Origin: an uncultured Flavobacteriales bacterium
GTDB taxonomy: Bacteria > Bacteroidota > Bacteroidia > Flavobacteriales > Crocinitomicaceae
NCBI GenBank assembly: GCA_946479285.1
Contig: CAMLFH010000003.1
Span: forward strand, 1-64,000
DNA length: 64,000 nucleotides
Reading direction: 5' to 3'
Numbering within the stretch: position 1 is the first letter of the stretch; each line of letters begins with the position of its first letter. Under the pieces are notes generated by a model that did no database searches, was not told the DNA's origin, and worked only from the letters and a program-made list of their open reading frames with translations. The translations under genes were made by a program, and so were the position numbers. Positions 27,000-35,010 of this stretch are shown here, one piece after another.

Positions 27000-27147
27000 T
27001 ATCCCAGGTTGACTTCGACTCCGCTCAGTCACCTTGAAATAAAAAACACAAATATTCCAACCAAAAGTGAAAAGTACCCGTTAAGACTAATGCACATTGT
27101 TTAACAAGGACATTAAGATATTAATGCCTAAGACCTGATCAGGCGGA

Positions 27148-27185
27148 GATCGGATGGACCCGGAAATCCATCCGATTCTCTATTT
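27148..27185 (+). terminator. Hairpin in a gene-free spacer, possible small-RNA terminator
   Basis: GAGATCGGATGGA pairs with TCCATCCGATTCTC (one bulge) around CCCGGAAA, followed by TATTTTA. No open reading frame of note precedes it within 26938-27147, where only the DUF4199-like terminator is seen. It could end a short untranslated transcript or be a regulatory hairpin; the T tract is weak. The rest of 26938-27363 shows nothing else I can assign. Confidence 0.4.
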
Positions 27186-27363
27186 TAAGAAGAGTAATAC
27201 CACGTCGTGCCTCGTAATAAACTTACGACCTTCCTGCCGTAAATTAGCATTCTCAAAAGGGGTTCAGGCTCATTATTAACCATTTAAATATAAATTATGA
27301 TGCATAGATCTAAAATTTGATGCATATTTATACGGCATTTACTATTCATTCATTATTCGCACT

Positions 27364-27927
27364 ATGACACTAGAAAATTTCATCATTTTTGAACGCAAAT
27401 GGGAAGGCGGGCTCAGCAGACACACTTCCGATTCAGCAAGTAAAACACCTTGTCCCACTCCTTTCAAAGGCAAAACAGGCTGGCATACCAATGCCGGAAT
27501 TACTTATTCCGTATGGCGGAAAAAATTCGGGAAACTAAACGATCAACGCTTTTTTGAAATGTCAAATGCCGATTGGTTCGTGGTTTTCGATTCGCTTTAT
27601 TATTCCAAAGTAAAAGCCGCATCCTTCAATTCCTTGTCCATCGGATTTATGGTTACGACCATTGCCTGGGGTTCCGGAGTGAGACAGGCCGGATTAACAC
27701 TTCAACGATCCATCAACAAACTAGGCGGATCCGTTTCGGTAGACGGAGCGATCGGCCCCAAGACCATTGCAGCTGCAAACGCTATTCCAGCCAAAGAACT
27801 ATTCGACGAATTGGTGAAACAACGTTCTGATTTCTTTCACCGCATTGCGAAGGGAAAAAATGCCGTTTTCCTGAAAGGATGGTTAAATAGGATGAATGGG
27901 TTTGTGAAAGGGTTTAAACCGGTGTAA
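27364..27927 (+). CDS. Glycosyl hydrolase 108 family muramidase (lysozyme-like)
   Basis: A 187-residue N-acetylmuramidase-type enzyme. The signature sits at the N-terminus, FERKWEGGLS, with Glu14 as the catalytic acid. Then come GWHTNAGITYSVW, a central WGSGVRQAGLTLQRSIN, and the C-terminal peptidoglycan-binding part (VDGAIGPKTIAAANA, FFHRIAKGKNAVFLKGWLNRMNGF). No signal peptide, as in phage endolysins and T6SS effectors of this family. No holin, tail or integrase gene is nearby, so it is a solitary chromosomal copy. A 28-nt palindrome starts 4 bases after its stop. Confidence 0.85.
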   Translation: MTLENFIIFERKWEGGLSRHTSDSASKTPCPTPFKGKTGWHTNAGITYSVWRKKFGKLNDQRFFEMSNADWFVVFDSLYYSKVKAASFNSLSIGFMVTTIAWGSGVRQAGLTLQRSINKLGGSVSVDGAIGPKTIAAANAIPAKELFDELVKQRSDFFHRIAKGKNAVFLKGWLNRMNGFVKGFKPV

Positions 27928-27930
27928 TCT

Positions 27931-27958
27931 GTAGGTACGCGATTAATCGCGTACCTAC
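27931..27958. repeat. 28-nt perfect palindrome with GTAG...CTAC ends
   Basis: A perfect 28-base inverted repeat with centre CGCGATTAATCGCG, between the convergent muramidase and SRPBCC genes. The centre is identical to the copy at 8678-8705. The outer arms differ but remain fully complementary. It could double as a bidirectional terminator. Confidence 0.92.
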
Positions 27959-27988
27959 CAAATCTTTGCATAAAATCATACTATTCCC

Positions 27989-28423
27989 TTACTTCTCTGC
28001 TTCCTCTTTCAGTTTCCGATTCATAGCTTCGAATCCGTTCTTCGTACTTCCGTCGAGCATTTTAGAGAGCATGCGGACCAGGATCCCTTTGAATTTTTCG
28101 GCATGAATGAAAGTTGTGGTGCCGTTCCCGTTATCAATCAGTTCGAAACGGTGTTCTCCGTCGAATAAGCCCGGGAATAGCAAATTTCCAATCCATCTGA
28201 ATTCTTTGTTTTTGTCGAAAGCCAATACTTTTGGTTTAAAAGTCATTCCTTTTGCTCCCGGAGGTTCCAAACGCACGATGATCTTCTCGCCCACTTTCAC
28301 TTCTCCGGTAATCGATTTGATAAATGGATTCCAGTTTTTATAATTCTTAAAATTGCTTAGGATTTCCCAAATGCGTTCCGGAGCCGCCTGGATAGTTATC
28401 TCTGTTCTGATTTCTTTTTTCAT
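27989..28423 (-). CDS. SRPBCC family protein
   Basis: A 144-residue START/Bet v 1-like domain protein. The sequence follows the polyketide cyclase/SRPBCC pattern: ITIQAAPERIWEILSNFKNYKNWNPFIKSI, VKVGEKIIVRLEPPGAKGMTFKPKVLAFDKNKEFRWIG, and HRFELIDNGNGTTTFIHAEKFKG before the C-terminal helix. The family binds hydrophobic ligands; no enzyme activity is implied. It lies 95 bases downstream of the Crp-family gene on the same strand and may share its transcript. Confidence 0.85.
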   Translation of the reverse strand: MKKEIRTEITIQAAPERIWEILSNFKNYKNWNPFIKSITGEVKVGEKIIVRLEPPGAKGMTFKPKVLAFDKNKEFRWIGNLLFPGLFDGEHRFELIDNGNGTTTFIHAEKFKGILVRMLSKMLDGSTKNGFEAMNRKLKEEAEK

Positions 28424-28518
28424 CTGTTTTGCTTTTGATCTACACCCTGATATTTATCGTCAGGGTTTATTGATGAAGCAAAGTTCGATGAAAGACGTGA
28501 AGGTGCTCTTGACAAATA

Positions 28519-29094
28519 TCAAGAAATGGAAGCGGTCTTTTTGCGGAGCCTGCTGAAGGTTTCAGGAGTCATTCCAAGCATGGAAGCCAAATACTGCAGA
28601 GGAACCTGGTTGAACAATTCTTTGTTGGCATTCCACAACTGCACGTAACGTTCTTCTGCGGTCATGGAAATAAAGTTCAGAATGCGGTCGCTCATAATCC
28701 CGAAACATTTTGCCATGAATAACTTCTCCACGGTATTCCAGGTCGGGATGGATTTCCCCATATTGCGGTAATCTTCTTTGCTGATGACAGCCAATTCGCA
28801 ATCCGTTAATGCCTGAAGGCTTGAAACGGCCGGTTTATCAAAGAGAAAACTGTTCAGGTCGGTAACGAAATATCCGGGTGTGGCGATCCATTTGGTCACT
28901 TCTTTATCCGGAAGATCTACCCATTCGCGAAGTAAACCCGATTTCACAAACGCCATCTGGTTGGAATATCCGTGTTCTTTGAAGAAACTTTCACCTTTGT
29001 GCAACTGAAGCGGACGAAAATGAGAACTGATCGTTTTCAGATCTGCTGCATTGACTTCAAAAAGTGCCGCGATGTGTTGTTCCAGTTCGTTCAT
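28519..29094 (-). CDS. Crp/Fnr family regulator with cyclic-nucleotide-binding fold
   Basis: A 191-residue transcription factor. Residues 15-120 form the cNMP-binding jelly roll (LQLHKGESFFKEHGYSNQMAFVKSGLLREW, YFVTDLNSFLFDKPAVSSLQALTDCELAVIS). The C-terminal part (residues 140-191) has ERYVQLWNANKELFNQVPLQYLASMLGMTPETFSRLRK, a short helix-turn-helix ending just after the recognition helix, as is usual for the Bacteroidota Crp-like group without a consensus cAMP pocket. It is likely not cAMP-responsive. It precedes the SRPBCC gene on the same strand. The 313-base spacer to the blaI gene holds divergent promoters. Confidence 0.88.
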   Translation of the reverse strand: MNELEQHIAALFEVNAADLKTISSHFRPLQLHKGESFFKEHGYSNQMAFVKSGLLREWVDLPDKEVTKWIATPGYFVTDLNSFLFDKPAVSSLQALTDCELAVISKEDYRNMGKSIPTWNTVEKLFMAKCFGIMSDRILNFISMTAEERYVQLWNANKELFNQVPLQYLASMLGMTPETFSRLRKKTASIS

Positions 29095-29355
29095 GAGCTA
29101 CTCCAATTTCAACCACGAAATATAAGTATATATTGATCATTGAAGTACTGATCAGAGCTATTTTTCCGCAAATCCGCAAATTATAATAGGGCGCTTACCA
29201 GTCGCCCTGTAATTCAATTCAAACCTATAATGAAGATAAAAGTCGACCGGTAGATGACTTCCAATATTTGTGCGTTTGTGGTAATTAAATTTGTGAGGAA
29301 TAATTTCATCGGTCTGAAAGTCCAGTTAAATGTGCATTTCAGAATTATTTATAAT

Positions 29356-29371
29356 TATATTTATAAATATA
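29356..29371 (+). promoter_or_regulatory. Candidate BlaI operator upstream of blaI
   Basis: TATATTTATAAATATA is a perfect 16-base palindrome located 37-52 bases upstream of the blaI ATG. BlaI/MecI dimers bind palindromes in their own promoter. The sequence does not match the staphylococcal TACA/TGTA core, so this is inferred from position and symmetry only. Elsewhere 29095-29355 holds a worn AGGGCG...CGCCCT hairpin at 29188-29208. Confidence 0.4.
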
Positions 29372-29407
29372 GTTGTATAATTAAAAAAGTAATTATATCA
29401 TTGGGGT

Positions 29408-29776
29408 ATGAAAAAGGAATTGACACGAGCGGAAGAACAAATTATGCAGGCAATCTGGTCTGTTGGAAAAGGATTTGCAAAAGACATCCACGAACAACTG
29501 GAGGAACCCAGACCGGCTTACAATACGGTATTGACTGTAATTCGCGTATTGGTGCAAAAAGGCTTTGTGGAATATAAAACCTATGGAAAATCGAATGAAT
29601 ATTACCCAATGATCACCAAAGAAGCCTATTCTTCCCAGCGCATTCAATCCTTAAAGGAAAATTATTTCGGGAATTCGAATGCTAAGCTTCTCTCTTTCTT
29701 TATGAAGGAAAACAACCTGGATTTGCAGGATTTGAATGAACTATTGGACATCATTAAAAAAGAACGTCATGACTAA
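29408..29776 (+). CDS. BlaI/MecI family transcriptional repressor
   Basis: A 122-residue winged-helix repressor of the BlaI/MecI/CopY group: LTRAEEQIMQAIW at the start, FAKDIHEQLEEPRPAYNTVLTVIRVLVQKGFVEYKT for the recognition helix and wing, and a C-terminal helical dimerisation region. In the BlaRI system the repressor is removed when a partner membrane protease is activated. That partner is the next gene, whose ATG overlaps this stop by 8 bases, so the two are translationally coupled. No beta-lactamase gene is present in the window. Confidence 0.92.
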   Translation: MKKELTRAEEQIMQAIWSVGKGFAKDIHEQLEEPRPAYNTVLTVIRVLVQKGFVEYKTYGKSNEYYPMITKEAYSSQRIQSLKENYFGNSNAKLLSFFMKENNLDLQDLNELLDIIKKERHD

Positions 29777-31169
29777 TTACTTGTGGTATATTTTTGAGGC
29801 AAATGTGGTGATAACGGTTTTATTCTTCGTTTTCAAAGGCACACAACGATTCCTTTCTTTTGGGTGGCAGCGCTTTTCTTTGCTTTCCATTCCGATATTG
29901 TCGGCACTGGCAGTTTGGATGAAGCATGCAACCGTTTCGGAATCCAACTGGAGTTATCACATTCCGGTATTTGAATTGGAAACAGTGACCATTACTCCAA
30001 ACAAAGCAGTAATTCCAAGCAGTTTCGATTATTCATCTCTTTGGGAAATCGGTTATTGGCTGGGAGTTACATTGCTTTCCATTTGGATGCTTTTCAACCT
30101 CTTTAAGGTATTTAGCGTATTTCTCAGCGCCAAAAGAAAAAAAGAAGATGGTTTCACATTGGTTGAACTGCCCAACGAAGCGCCTTCCTCCTTTTTCCGC
30201 TTTATTCAATTACCCGCAGGACTTTCGGAATACGATCGCGAGATTATTTTCCAGCACGAAAAAGTACATGCACAGAAATACCATTCGGCAGACCGCCTGT
30301 TCCTTGAAACGACTCATTGCCTTTCCTGGTTCAACCCGGTATTCCTGCTGCTGAAAAAAGAATTGGTCCATATCCACGAATTTGAAGTGGACCGGATCAT
30401 GTACAACAAATACCGCGTCGGCTACATGGAATTCCTGCTGGCGTATTCTCTTGGAACTAGTTCTACAATATATTTATTCACCAATCAGTTCGTGACGAAA
30501 CTCACACTGATTAAACGCATCAAAATCATGAAAAAAACATCAAAAAGAGTATTGATCACTGCACTTGCCCTGCCAATTATTGCAGGCGGATTTACACTGA
30601 TCTCATTCACGTCGGCAGATCAAACCCCGACAACCAAAAAGACAAAGAAGGAAGCAGCTCCTAAATCAAAAACTGTCAACAAAGAAGTAAAAGTGGTCAA
30701 AAAAACAACTGCTCCGGCTGAAGAAAAGACCACTGCTCCTATTCCGAAAATGACCACCGAACTTTCGGACGACGCCGTTTATGATGAAAAAGATGTCAAA
30801 CTACTTCCTTTTATAGGAACGAATGAAGCACCTGAAGTTTCTTCAACCAAAATCGTAAAACAGGAAAAGGAGGTAGAGAAACCTGCTGAATACGTTGGAG
30901 GATCGCAAGCCATGACGAAATACCTGGTGAACAACATTCGCTACCCGGAATCCGCTTCAAAATCGAAAACTACGGGGAAAGTATTTGTGTCGTTCGTGGT
31001 GACCAAAGAAGGAAAAGTAACGAAAGCAGCCGTTAAAAGAGGTTTTAGCAAAGAATGTGACGCAGAAGCAGTACGCGTAATTTCTGCGATGCCGAACTGG
31101 AAACCCGCTGAAAAAGACGGGAAGAAAATAGATTCCGAGTTGGTATTACCGGTATCGTTTGCTTTGTAA
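29769..31169 (+). CDS. BlaR1-like M56 metalloprotease with C-terminal TonB domain
   Basis: A 466-residue membrane sensor-protease. The proper start is ATG 29769, overlapping the blaI stop. The frame from 29736 lies inside blaI. About four N-terminal helices (starting LWYIFEANVVITVLFFVF) enclose the M56 protease domain with the zinc motif FQHEKVHAQKYHSADR (HExxH) and HIHEFEVDRIM. A further helix (RVLITALALPIIAGGFTLI) leads to a Lys/Thr/Pro-rich linker (residues 300-350) and a periplasmic TonB C-terminal domain (VGGSQAMTKYLVNNIRYP ... VTKEGKVTKAAVKRGF). The TonB domain replaces the penicillin-binding sensor of staphylococcal BlaR1, so the inducer is not necessarily a beta-lactam. Confidence 0.9.
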   Translation: MTNYLWYIFEANVVITVLFFVFKGTQRFLSFGWQRFSLLSIPILSALAVWMKHATVSESNWSYHIPVFELETVTITPNKAVIPSSFDYSSLWEIGYWLGVTLLSIWMLFNLFKVFSVFLSAKRKKEDGFTLVELPNEAPSSFFRFIQLPAGLSEYDREIIFQHEKVHAQKYHSADRLFLETTHCLSWFNPVFLLLKKELVHIHEFEVDRIMYNKYRVGYMEFLLAYSLGTSSTIYLFTNQFVTKLTLIKRIKIMKKTSKRVLITALALPIIAGGFTLISFTSADQTPTTKKTKKEAAPKSKTVNKEVKVVKKTTAPAEEKTTAPIPKMTTELSDDAVYDEKDVKLLPFIGTNEAPEVSSTKIVKQEKEVEKPAEYVGGSQAMTKYLVNNIRYPESASKSKTTGKVFVSFVVTKEGKVTKAAVKRGFSKECDAEAVRVISAMPNWKPAEKDGKKIDSELVLPVSFAL

Positions 31170-31177
31170 ATAGGATG

Positions 31178-31209
31178 AACTCCTGCCGTGCATTGGTACG
31201 GTGGGAGTT
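31178..31209 (+). terminator. Terminator between the BlaR1-like and AraC-like genes
   Basis: AACTCCTGCCGT pairs with ACGGTGGGAGTT (two G-T wobbles) around GCATTGGT, followed by ATTTCTCC. It lies 9 bases after the stop of the M56 gene and ahead of a convergent gene. Confidence 0.65.
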
Positions 31210-31221
31210 ATTTCTCCAGGA

Positions 31222-31833
31222 TCAATTAGCTGTATTAATTGCTTTAAAACACATGTTATTTTCCATAGTCCCGAATGTTTGATCCTGGATTCTTTTTCGC
31301 TCCTTTTTTAGTTGATTGAAAAAGCCCGGCATCAGACCGGTAATGCTCTGAAAAATCTTAGTCACTGCAGATTCATCTTCCAAATGAAAGATTTGAGCTA
31401 CCTGACCTAAATCAAAATTCTCATATAAAATCAGTTCTTTCATGCGTTCAACTTGTTGTATTCTTGCGCATTGACAAATGCTTACCCCGAGAACCTGGGT
31501 AAATATCCGGTTGAGTTTAAGTTCTGCACACTCAAGTCTTTGCTCGATGTAGGCCGGATAATCACTGATCGAAATTTGCGGCTTGTCATAAACGAACTCC
31601 TTGATCAATAGCGAAGCCCGGTCCAATAGTTCTGATTCCATTGGGTCCAAAACCTCAAATCCCAATTCCGGAAGATGGGTCTTTAGCTGCTGGGATTGGT
31701 CCGTGTTTAATTTTTCACGGAATTTCACTATCCCGCATTCAATTTCAGCAACGGGAATTCCCATTTTTCTCAGTTCTTGTTCTACCTTTTCGATGGACCG
31801 AAAATTGTTCATGAACCTGATATAACGTTTCAT
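31222..31833 (-). CDS. AraC-like helix-turn-helix regulator
   Basis: A 203-residue protein. The C-terminal half resembles an AraC/XylS domain: YIEQRLECAELKLNRIFTQVLGVSICQCARIQQVERMKELI, then LGQVAQIFHLEDESAVTKIFQSITGLMPGFFNQLKKE, where the second helix-turn-helix normally ends in the G-P-F/Y motif. The N-terminal half (IPVAEIECGIVKFREKLNTDQSQQLKTHLPELGFEVLD) is small and lacks the usual cupin. This short type is frequent in Bacteroidota. It points towards the M56 gene and is separate from it. The regulated genes are unknown. Confidence 0.75.
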   Translation of the reverse strand: MKRYIRFMNNFRSIEKVEQELRKMGIPVAEIECGIVKFREKLNTDQSQQLKTHLPELGFEVLDPMESELLDRASLLIKEFVYDKPQISISDYPAYIEQRLECAELKLNRIFTQVLGVSICQCARIQQVERMKELILYENFDLGQVAQIFHLEDESAVTKIFQSITGLMPGFFNQLKKERKRIQDQTFGTMENNMCFKAINTAN

Positions 31834-32106
31834 ATATAGTGGAAATAAAATTTTAAAGGCAGATCCTGGCGGAAAAGATTTACCTCACATTAAATTAAGT
31901 AAAAAAACGGATTGTTGATTTTGTACAATTCCGGGCTAAACTTATATATTTTTTGGATTTGTTATTTTATATTGAAATCAATAACACCTAAAATCCCCAA
32001 AATTTCCTAATTGTAGGAATTATGCAAATTCGAAAAGAATTGTATAAACTATCCCAACGAATCTGAAGTACTTTTCGCTCTCCAAACAAATGAACTATTA
32101 AAACGA
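31834..32106. other. AT-rich spacer, no gene seen
   Basis: The 273 bases between the AraC-like gene and the small membrane gene contain a TATATATTTTTTGG stretch at about 31945, resembling a -7 element. No reading frame, hairpin or repeat that I can support. Confidence 0.5.
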
Positions 32107-32310
32107 ATGAAGATGAGAGCATTAGTAAGCATATTGGCATTCCTGGTTTTAACAGGTTGGGCAATCGCCTATTTCAGATTAGGCGCAGGAGAAATTTACC
32201 ACATCACTTTATTAATTGCAGTAAGTGCATTGGTACAGCAATGGTATCCACGCAAGTTGAATAAGAGATCCAATCCATCTGTTAGAAATGATCTAAGAAG
32301 TAGTCATTAG
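32107..32310 (+). CDS. Small two-helix membrane protein (lmo0937/DUF5670-like)
   Basis: A 67-residue protein with two hydrophobic segments, residues 4-22 (RALVSILAFLVLTGWAIAY) and 29-45 (EIYHITLLIAVSALVQQWY), and a basic tail (PRKLNKRSNPSVRNDLRSSH). The GAGEIYHITLLIA segment resembles the GxxIHLLLVIA pattern of the lmo0937/DUF5670 membrane peptides, which are often stress induced. ATG at 32107, with a second ATG at 32113. It lacks close neighbours on its strand. Similarity is weak because the protein is short. Confidence 0.6.
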   Translation: MKMRALVSILAFLVLTGWAIAYFRLGAGEIYHITLLIAVSALVQQWYPRKLNKRSNPSVRNDLRSSH

Positions 32311-32436
32311 GAATTGACCTGGAGAAAAGAGGTGGAAGTTCGTTTGAAGAGTTAATTCATTCGAATTCCAATAGATCTTACTTTTACCTCCTCACTCCTG
32401 TTTGCTGCTGGCTCATCATGTACCTGTTTGGCAACT

Positions 32437-33633
32437 TTATTCTTTTATAAATTCAGCAATTATTTTCCCTCCATTCTCCAATACAAGTTCAAGGAAGTAC
32501 ATTCCCGCATTTAACTGCGAGATCTCAACTGCTCCATCCGTATTGGTAAAAGAATCATGCAATTTACCGGTTAAATCATAGATTCTCATTTCCGACACTT
32601 TTTCTTCATACGTGATGTTTAAAACACCTTTGGAAGGGTTTGGAAAAATAGCGATCAATGCTTCACCGGGATTTTCCGAAATGCTCGCGGTCGTCTCCTT
32701 CCTATAAACCGTTCCATTTGAACCCACTGCAAAACAATTCACCGCACTGCAGGCAACATTAGACATGTTTTCAGTGGTATTTGCCGATCCTACCCAGGAA
32801 CTTCCGCCGTCAAAAGTCTCATATATTTTCTCAAATGGGGTAGTGTTTCCGCTGCCGACTAAAATATACCGGTTCGTTGAAGGTGCAAGGATGCTTTGCG
32901 GATAAAAACCGGTATTTATTCCCGCCGGCTTTATCTCTGACCAGGTAATTCCCGCATCCGGGGTTTTTAAAACACCACTTTGATGGGTAACTAAACCAAT
33001 CGCCTGGGATGGAAAAGCGACGCTTCTAAAGTCATCGGAAGCCCAGGAATTCCCGTCAACCTCATCTATTACCAGTTCATTCCAGGTAACACCAGCGTCT
33101 GTTGTGTTAAAAAGGTGGCCGGAGTACCAGGATGAAACATACCCCACGTTCGGATTGACAAAATCACAATCGTTAAACATCGTCAACCCGCCAAAATTGT
33201 AAATGGTATCCCAGCTTTGTCCACCATCATTGGATTCATAAATCAGGCCATTAAAAGAAGTTCCGTGTCCTGCCAGTATCCTGTTTTCAGTATACGCATA
33301 CAGGAGGCCGTAATCTTCTGAAGATACCTGTGGGATCCAGGTTGTTCCTCCATCGGTAGTTTTCAGACCATTTATAAAACCTACTTCCTCATTTGCAAAC
33401 GAAATGGCCGTTAAATTATGCTGAACAGTGAGAGTTAGTATTTCCCAGCTGTTCCCCCCGTTTATAGTTTTCAATAACAGCCCGTTGTTTCCCAGAATAA
33501 ACCCCGCACTGTCATTCACAAAATAAACCTTATTCAGGTTTTCAGTGGTCCCAACTTCCAATTCATGCCAGGTCTGAGCTTCCAGTGAATGCAAACTTAA
33601 GACGGTCAATAGGATTAAAACTAATTTTTTCAT
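32437..33633 (-). CDS. Secreted beta-propeller protein (YCF48-like) with T9SS type A sorting domain
   Basis: A 398-residue T9SS cargo protein. A signal peptide (MKKLVLILLTVLSLHSLEAQ) is followed by repeated units of the type TINGGNSWEI, TTDGGTTWIP, SNDGGQSWDT, TTDAGVTWNEL, TPDAGITWSEI and FDGGSSWVGS. These are the Asp-box-like motifs of YCF48/BNR sialidase-like propellers. The C-terminal 75 residues carry the type A sorting signal (IFPNPSKGVLNITYEEKV, MRIYDLTGKLHDSF, LNAGMYFLELVLENG), removed on export. It should be surface-attached or released. The ligand is unknown. It is the last chromosomal-type gene before the accessory tract. Confidence 0.88.
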   Translation of the reverse strand: MKKLVLILLTVLSLHSLEAQTWHELEVGTTENLNKVYFVNDSAGFILGNNGLLLKTINGGNSWEILTLTVQHNLTAISFANEEVGFINGLKTTDGGTTWIPQVSSEDYGLLYAYTENRILAGHGTSFNGLIYESNDGGQSWDTIYNFGGLTMFNDCDFVNPNVGYVSSWYSGHLFNTTDAGVTWNELVIDEVDGNSWASDDFRSVAFPSQAIGLVTHQSGVLKTPDAGITWSEIKPAGINTGFYPQSILAPSTNRYILVGSGNTTPFEKIYETFDGGSSWVGSANTTENMSNVACSAVNCFAVGSNGTVYRKETTASISENPGEALIAIFPNPSKGVLNITYEEKVSEMRIYDLTGKLHDSFTNTDGAVEISQLNAGMYFLELVLENGGKIIAEFIKE

Positions 33634-34016
33634 GTGTTCGGTTTTTTAGTGCAGGTAACGCGGCAGCAATTGAACGAAGTTACACAGTATAAACGATAGT
33701 TGCTCGTTTCTCGTAATTCCGGGAACTCAGTTCATGCAGATTCCCTGCGCAATAAGCTCCGTACATAACTGCGGGGATATGAGTGAGCAGCTCTGAAATT
33801 AAATGCTGCAATCTACAGAAATAAGGGCCTTCATTAAAATTCTTATCTAAATTCTTATCTAAGAAAAAATCAAAAATCGCAGAATCAATGTTTCTGCGGT
33901 TTTCCTGTTGTTGTTCGGTGGAGAAGGGCGAACGGAAATGGAACCAAAATATTCGTTAGTATAGAAATGTCAAATGAATTGACTATATTAATATAAGGAC
34001 CATAGCTTTACTAATA
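33634..34016. other. Gene-free spacer with direct repeat, hairpin and tRNA-end-like relic A
   Basis: AATTCTTATCTA is directly duplicated at 33838-33861. The hairpin CGCAGAA / TTCTGCG with flanking AAAA/TTTT lies at 33872-33903. GGTGGAGAAGGGCG at 33917 begins a sequence matching the relic at 36281. No reading frame of note. Confidence 0.6.
33917..33945 (-). other. tRNA 3'-end-like relic A
   Basis: On the minus strand GGTTCCATTTCC ... CCCTTCTCCACC resembles a worn T-loop followed by an acceptor strand CTTCTCC, a discriminator A and CC. It matches relic C (36281-36309) at most positions. A terminator-like hairpin lies just beyond its 3' side, as beside the intact tRNA. Confidence 0.45.
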
Positions 34017-34856
34017 ATGAATTCAGAAATTATGTTTGTCACAGAACAAGAAATTGATTCTCTTCCTAAAATCCTGTATAAGTATAGAACGTGGACTAAA
34101 ACTGAGCATAAACGTCTTCTGACGAATTGTGAAATTTACTTTTCTGCACCTAGCGAATTAGATGAAAACACGGAATGTGCGTTGCCAAGAGATTATGATT
34201 CGGTATCTGAAAAAATGATTTTACAGTTTTGCTTAAATAAGGCATTTGAATTCTATAGAACAGGTAATATCATGTTTGATGATTTAATCAACCAAACTAG
34301 AGAATTATATGCAGCGAATACCTTTCATGATATTGAATTGAGAGAAGGAAAAGAGATTATTAACAAAAACCGGATTAATGAGGTGCTTTCGATTTTCTGT
34401 GCTACAGAAACATCTAATAATGAAAGGTTATGGAATACGTTTGCTAGGGATAAGACAGGATATTGTGTAGGTATCGATTTTACAGAAATTTATAGTAACC
34501 AAAATGTTTTTGGATCTTGTGGTAAAGTCAATTACTACGATGAGGAAAATCCGCCAAAAGTACCAGCTATTTCACTCGATGATTCTGATGGTGCAGTCAA
34601 GATGATGAAAATAATTTACAGTCTCCCAAAAAAATTCGAAAAAGAAAACGAGTTTCGACTAAGCAAATCTTATATGCAAAATAAAACGGTGCAGTTAAAA
34701 CCAGAATGGATAAAAGAAATAATTCTTGGTTCTGAGATCTCTGATAAAGATCGAAATGAAATAATTTCAATAGCTAAAACCAAATATCCTCACGCGAAAT
34801 TAAAAAGACTGTTTGTGGAACCAACATACAACATACTTTCTATAGTAGAGTTATAG
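34017..34856 (+). CDS. DUF2971 family protein
   Basis: A 279-residue cytosolic protein. The start LPKILYKYRTWTKTEHKRLLTNCEIYFSAPSELDENTEC matches the DUF2971 pattern (YKYR..., then residues that read YFS-P--FND in other members). The middle has LSIFCATETSNNERLWNTFARDKTGYCVGIDF, another hallmark region (S-W--YA---GGICIGF). The C-terminal half has FEKENEFRL and IKEIILGSEIS. The family is found sporadically in accessory and defence-type regions; its activity is unproven. The gene is AT-rich, on the plus strand, and lies between tRNA-end-like relics A and B. ATG at 34017 is the first in frame. Confidence 0.88.
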   Translation: MNSEIMFVTEQEIDSLPKILYKYRTWTKTEHKRLLTNCEIYFSAPSELDENTECALPRDYDSVSEKMILQFCLNKAFEFYRTGNIMFDDLINQTRELYAANTFHDIELREGKEIINKNRINEVLSIFCATETSNNERLWNTFARDKTGYCVGIDFTEIYSNQNVFGSCGKVNYYDEENPPKVPAISLDDSDGAVKMMKIIYSLPKKFEKENEFRLSKSYMQNKTVQLKPEWIKEIILGSEISDKDRNEIISIAKTKYPHAKLKRLFVEPTYNILSIVEL

Positions 34857-34919
34857 ATTATTTTATAATTAAAGTTTTACGTTCATTCTCGTTCTCTAAT
34901 CTCGCTCTTAAAAAGAATG

Positions 34920-34973
<54 letters not shown>

Positions 34974-35010
34974 AAAAGTTCAACTATCCTTTAATTCTAG
35001 TGGACTTTAG

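Noticed and set aside
27364..27927. Prophage around the muramidase
   Set aside because: No integrase, capsid, tail or holin genes within many kilobases.
29736..29768. ATG at 29736 as start of the M56 gene
   Set aside because: It lies within blaI; the ATG at 29769 overlaps the blaI stop and starts directly before the first helix.
29408..31169. Calling the BlaI/BlaR1-like pair a beta-lactam resistance operon
   Set aside because: No beta-lactamase or penicillin-binding gene in the window, and the sensor domain is of TonB type.
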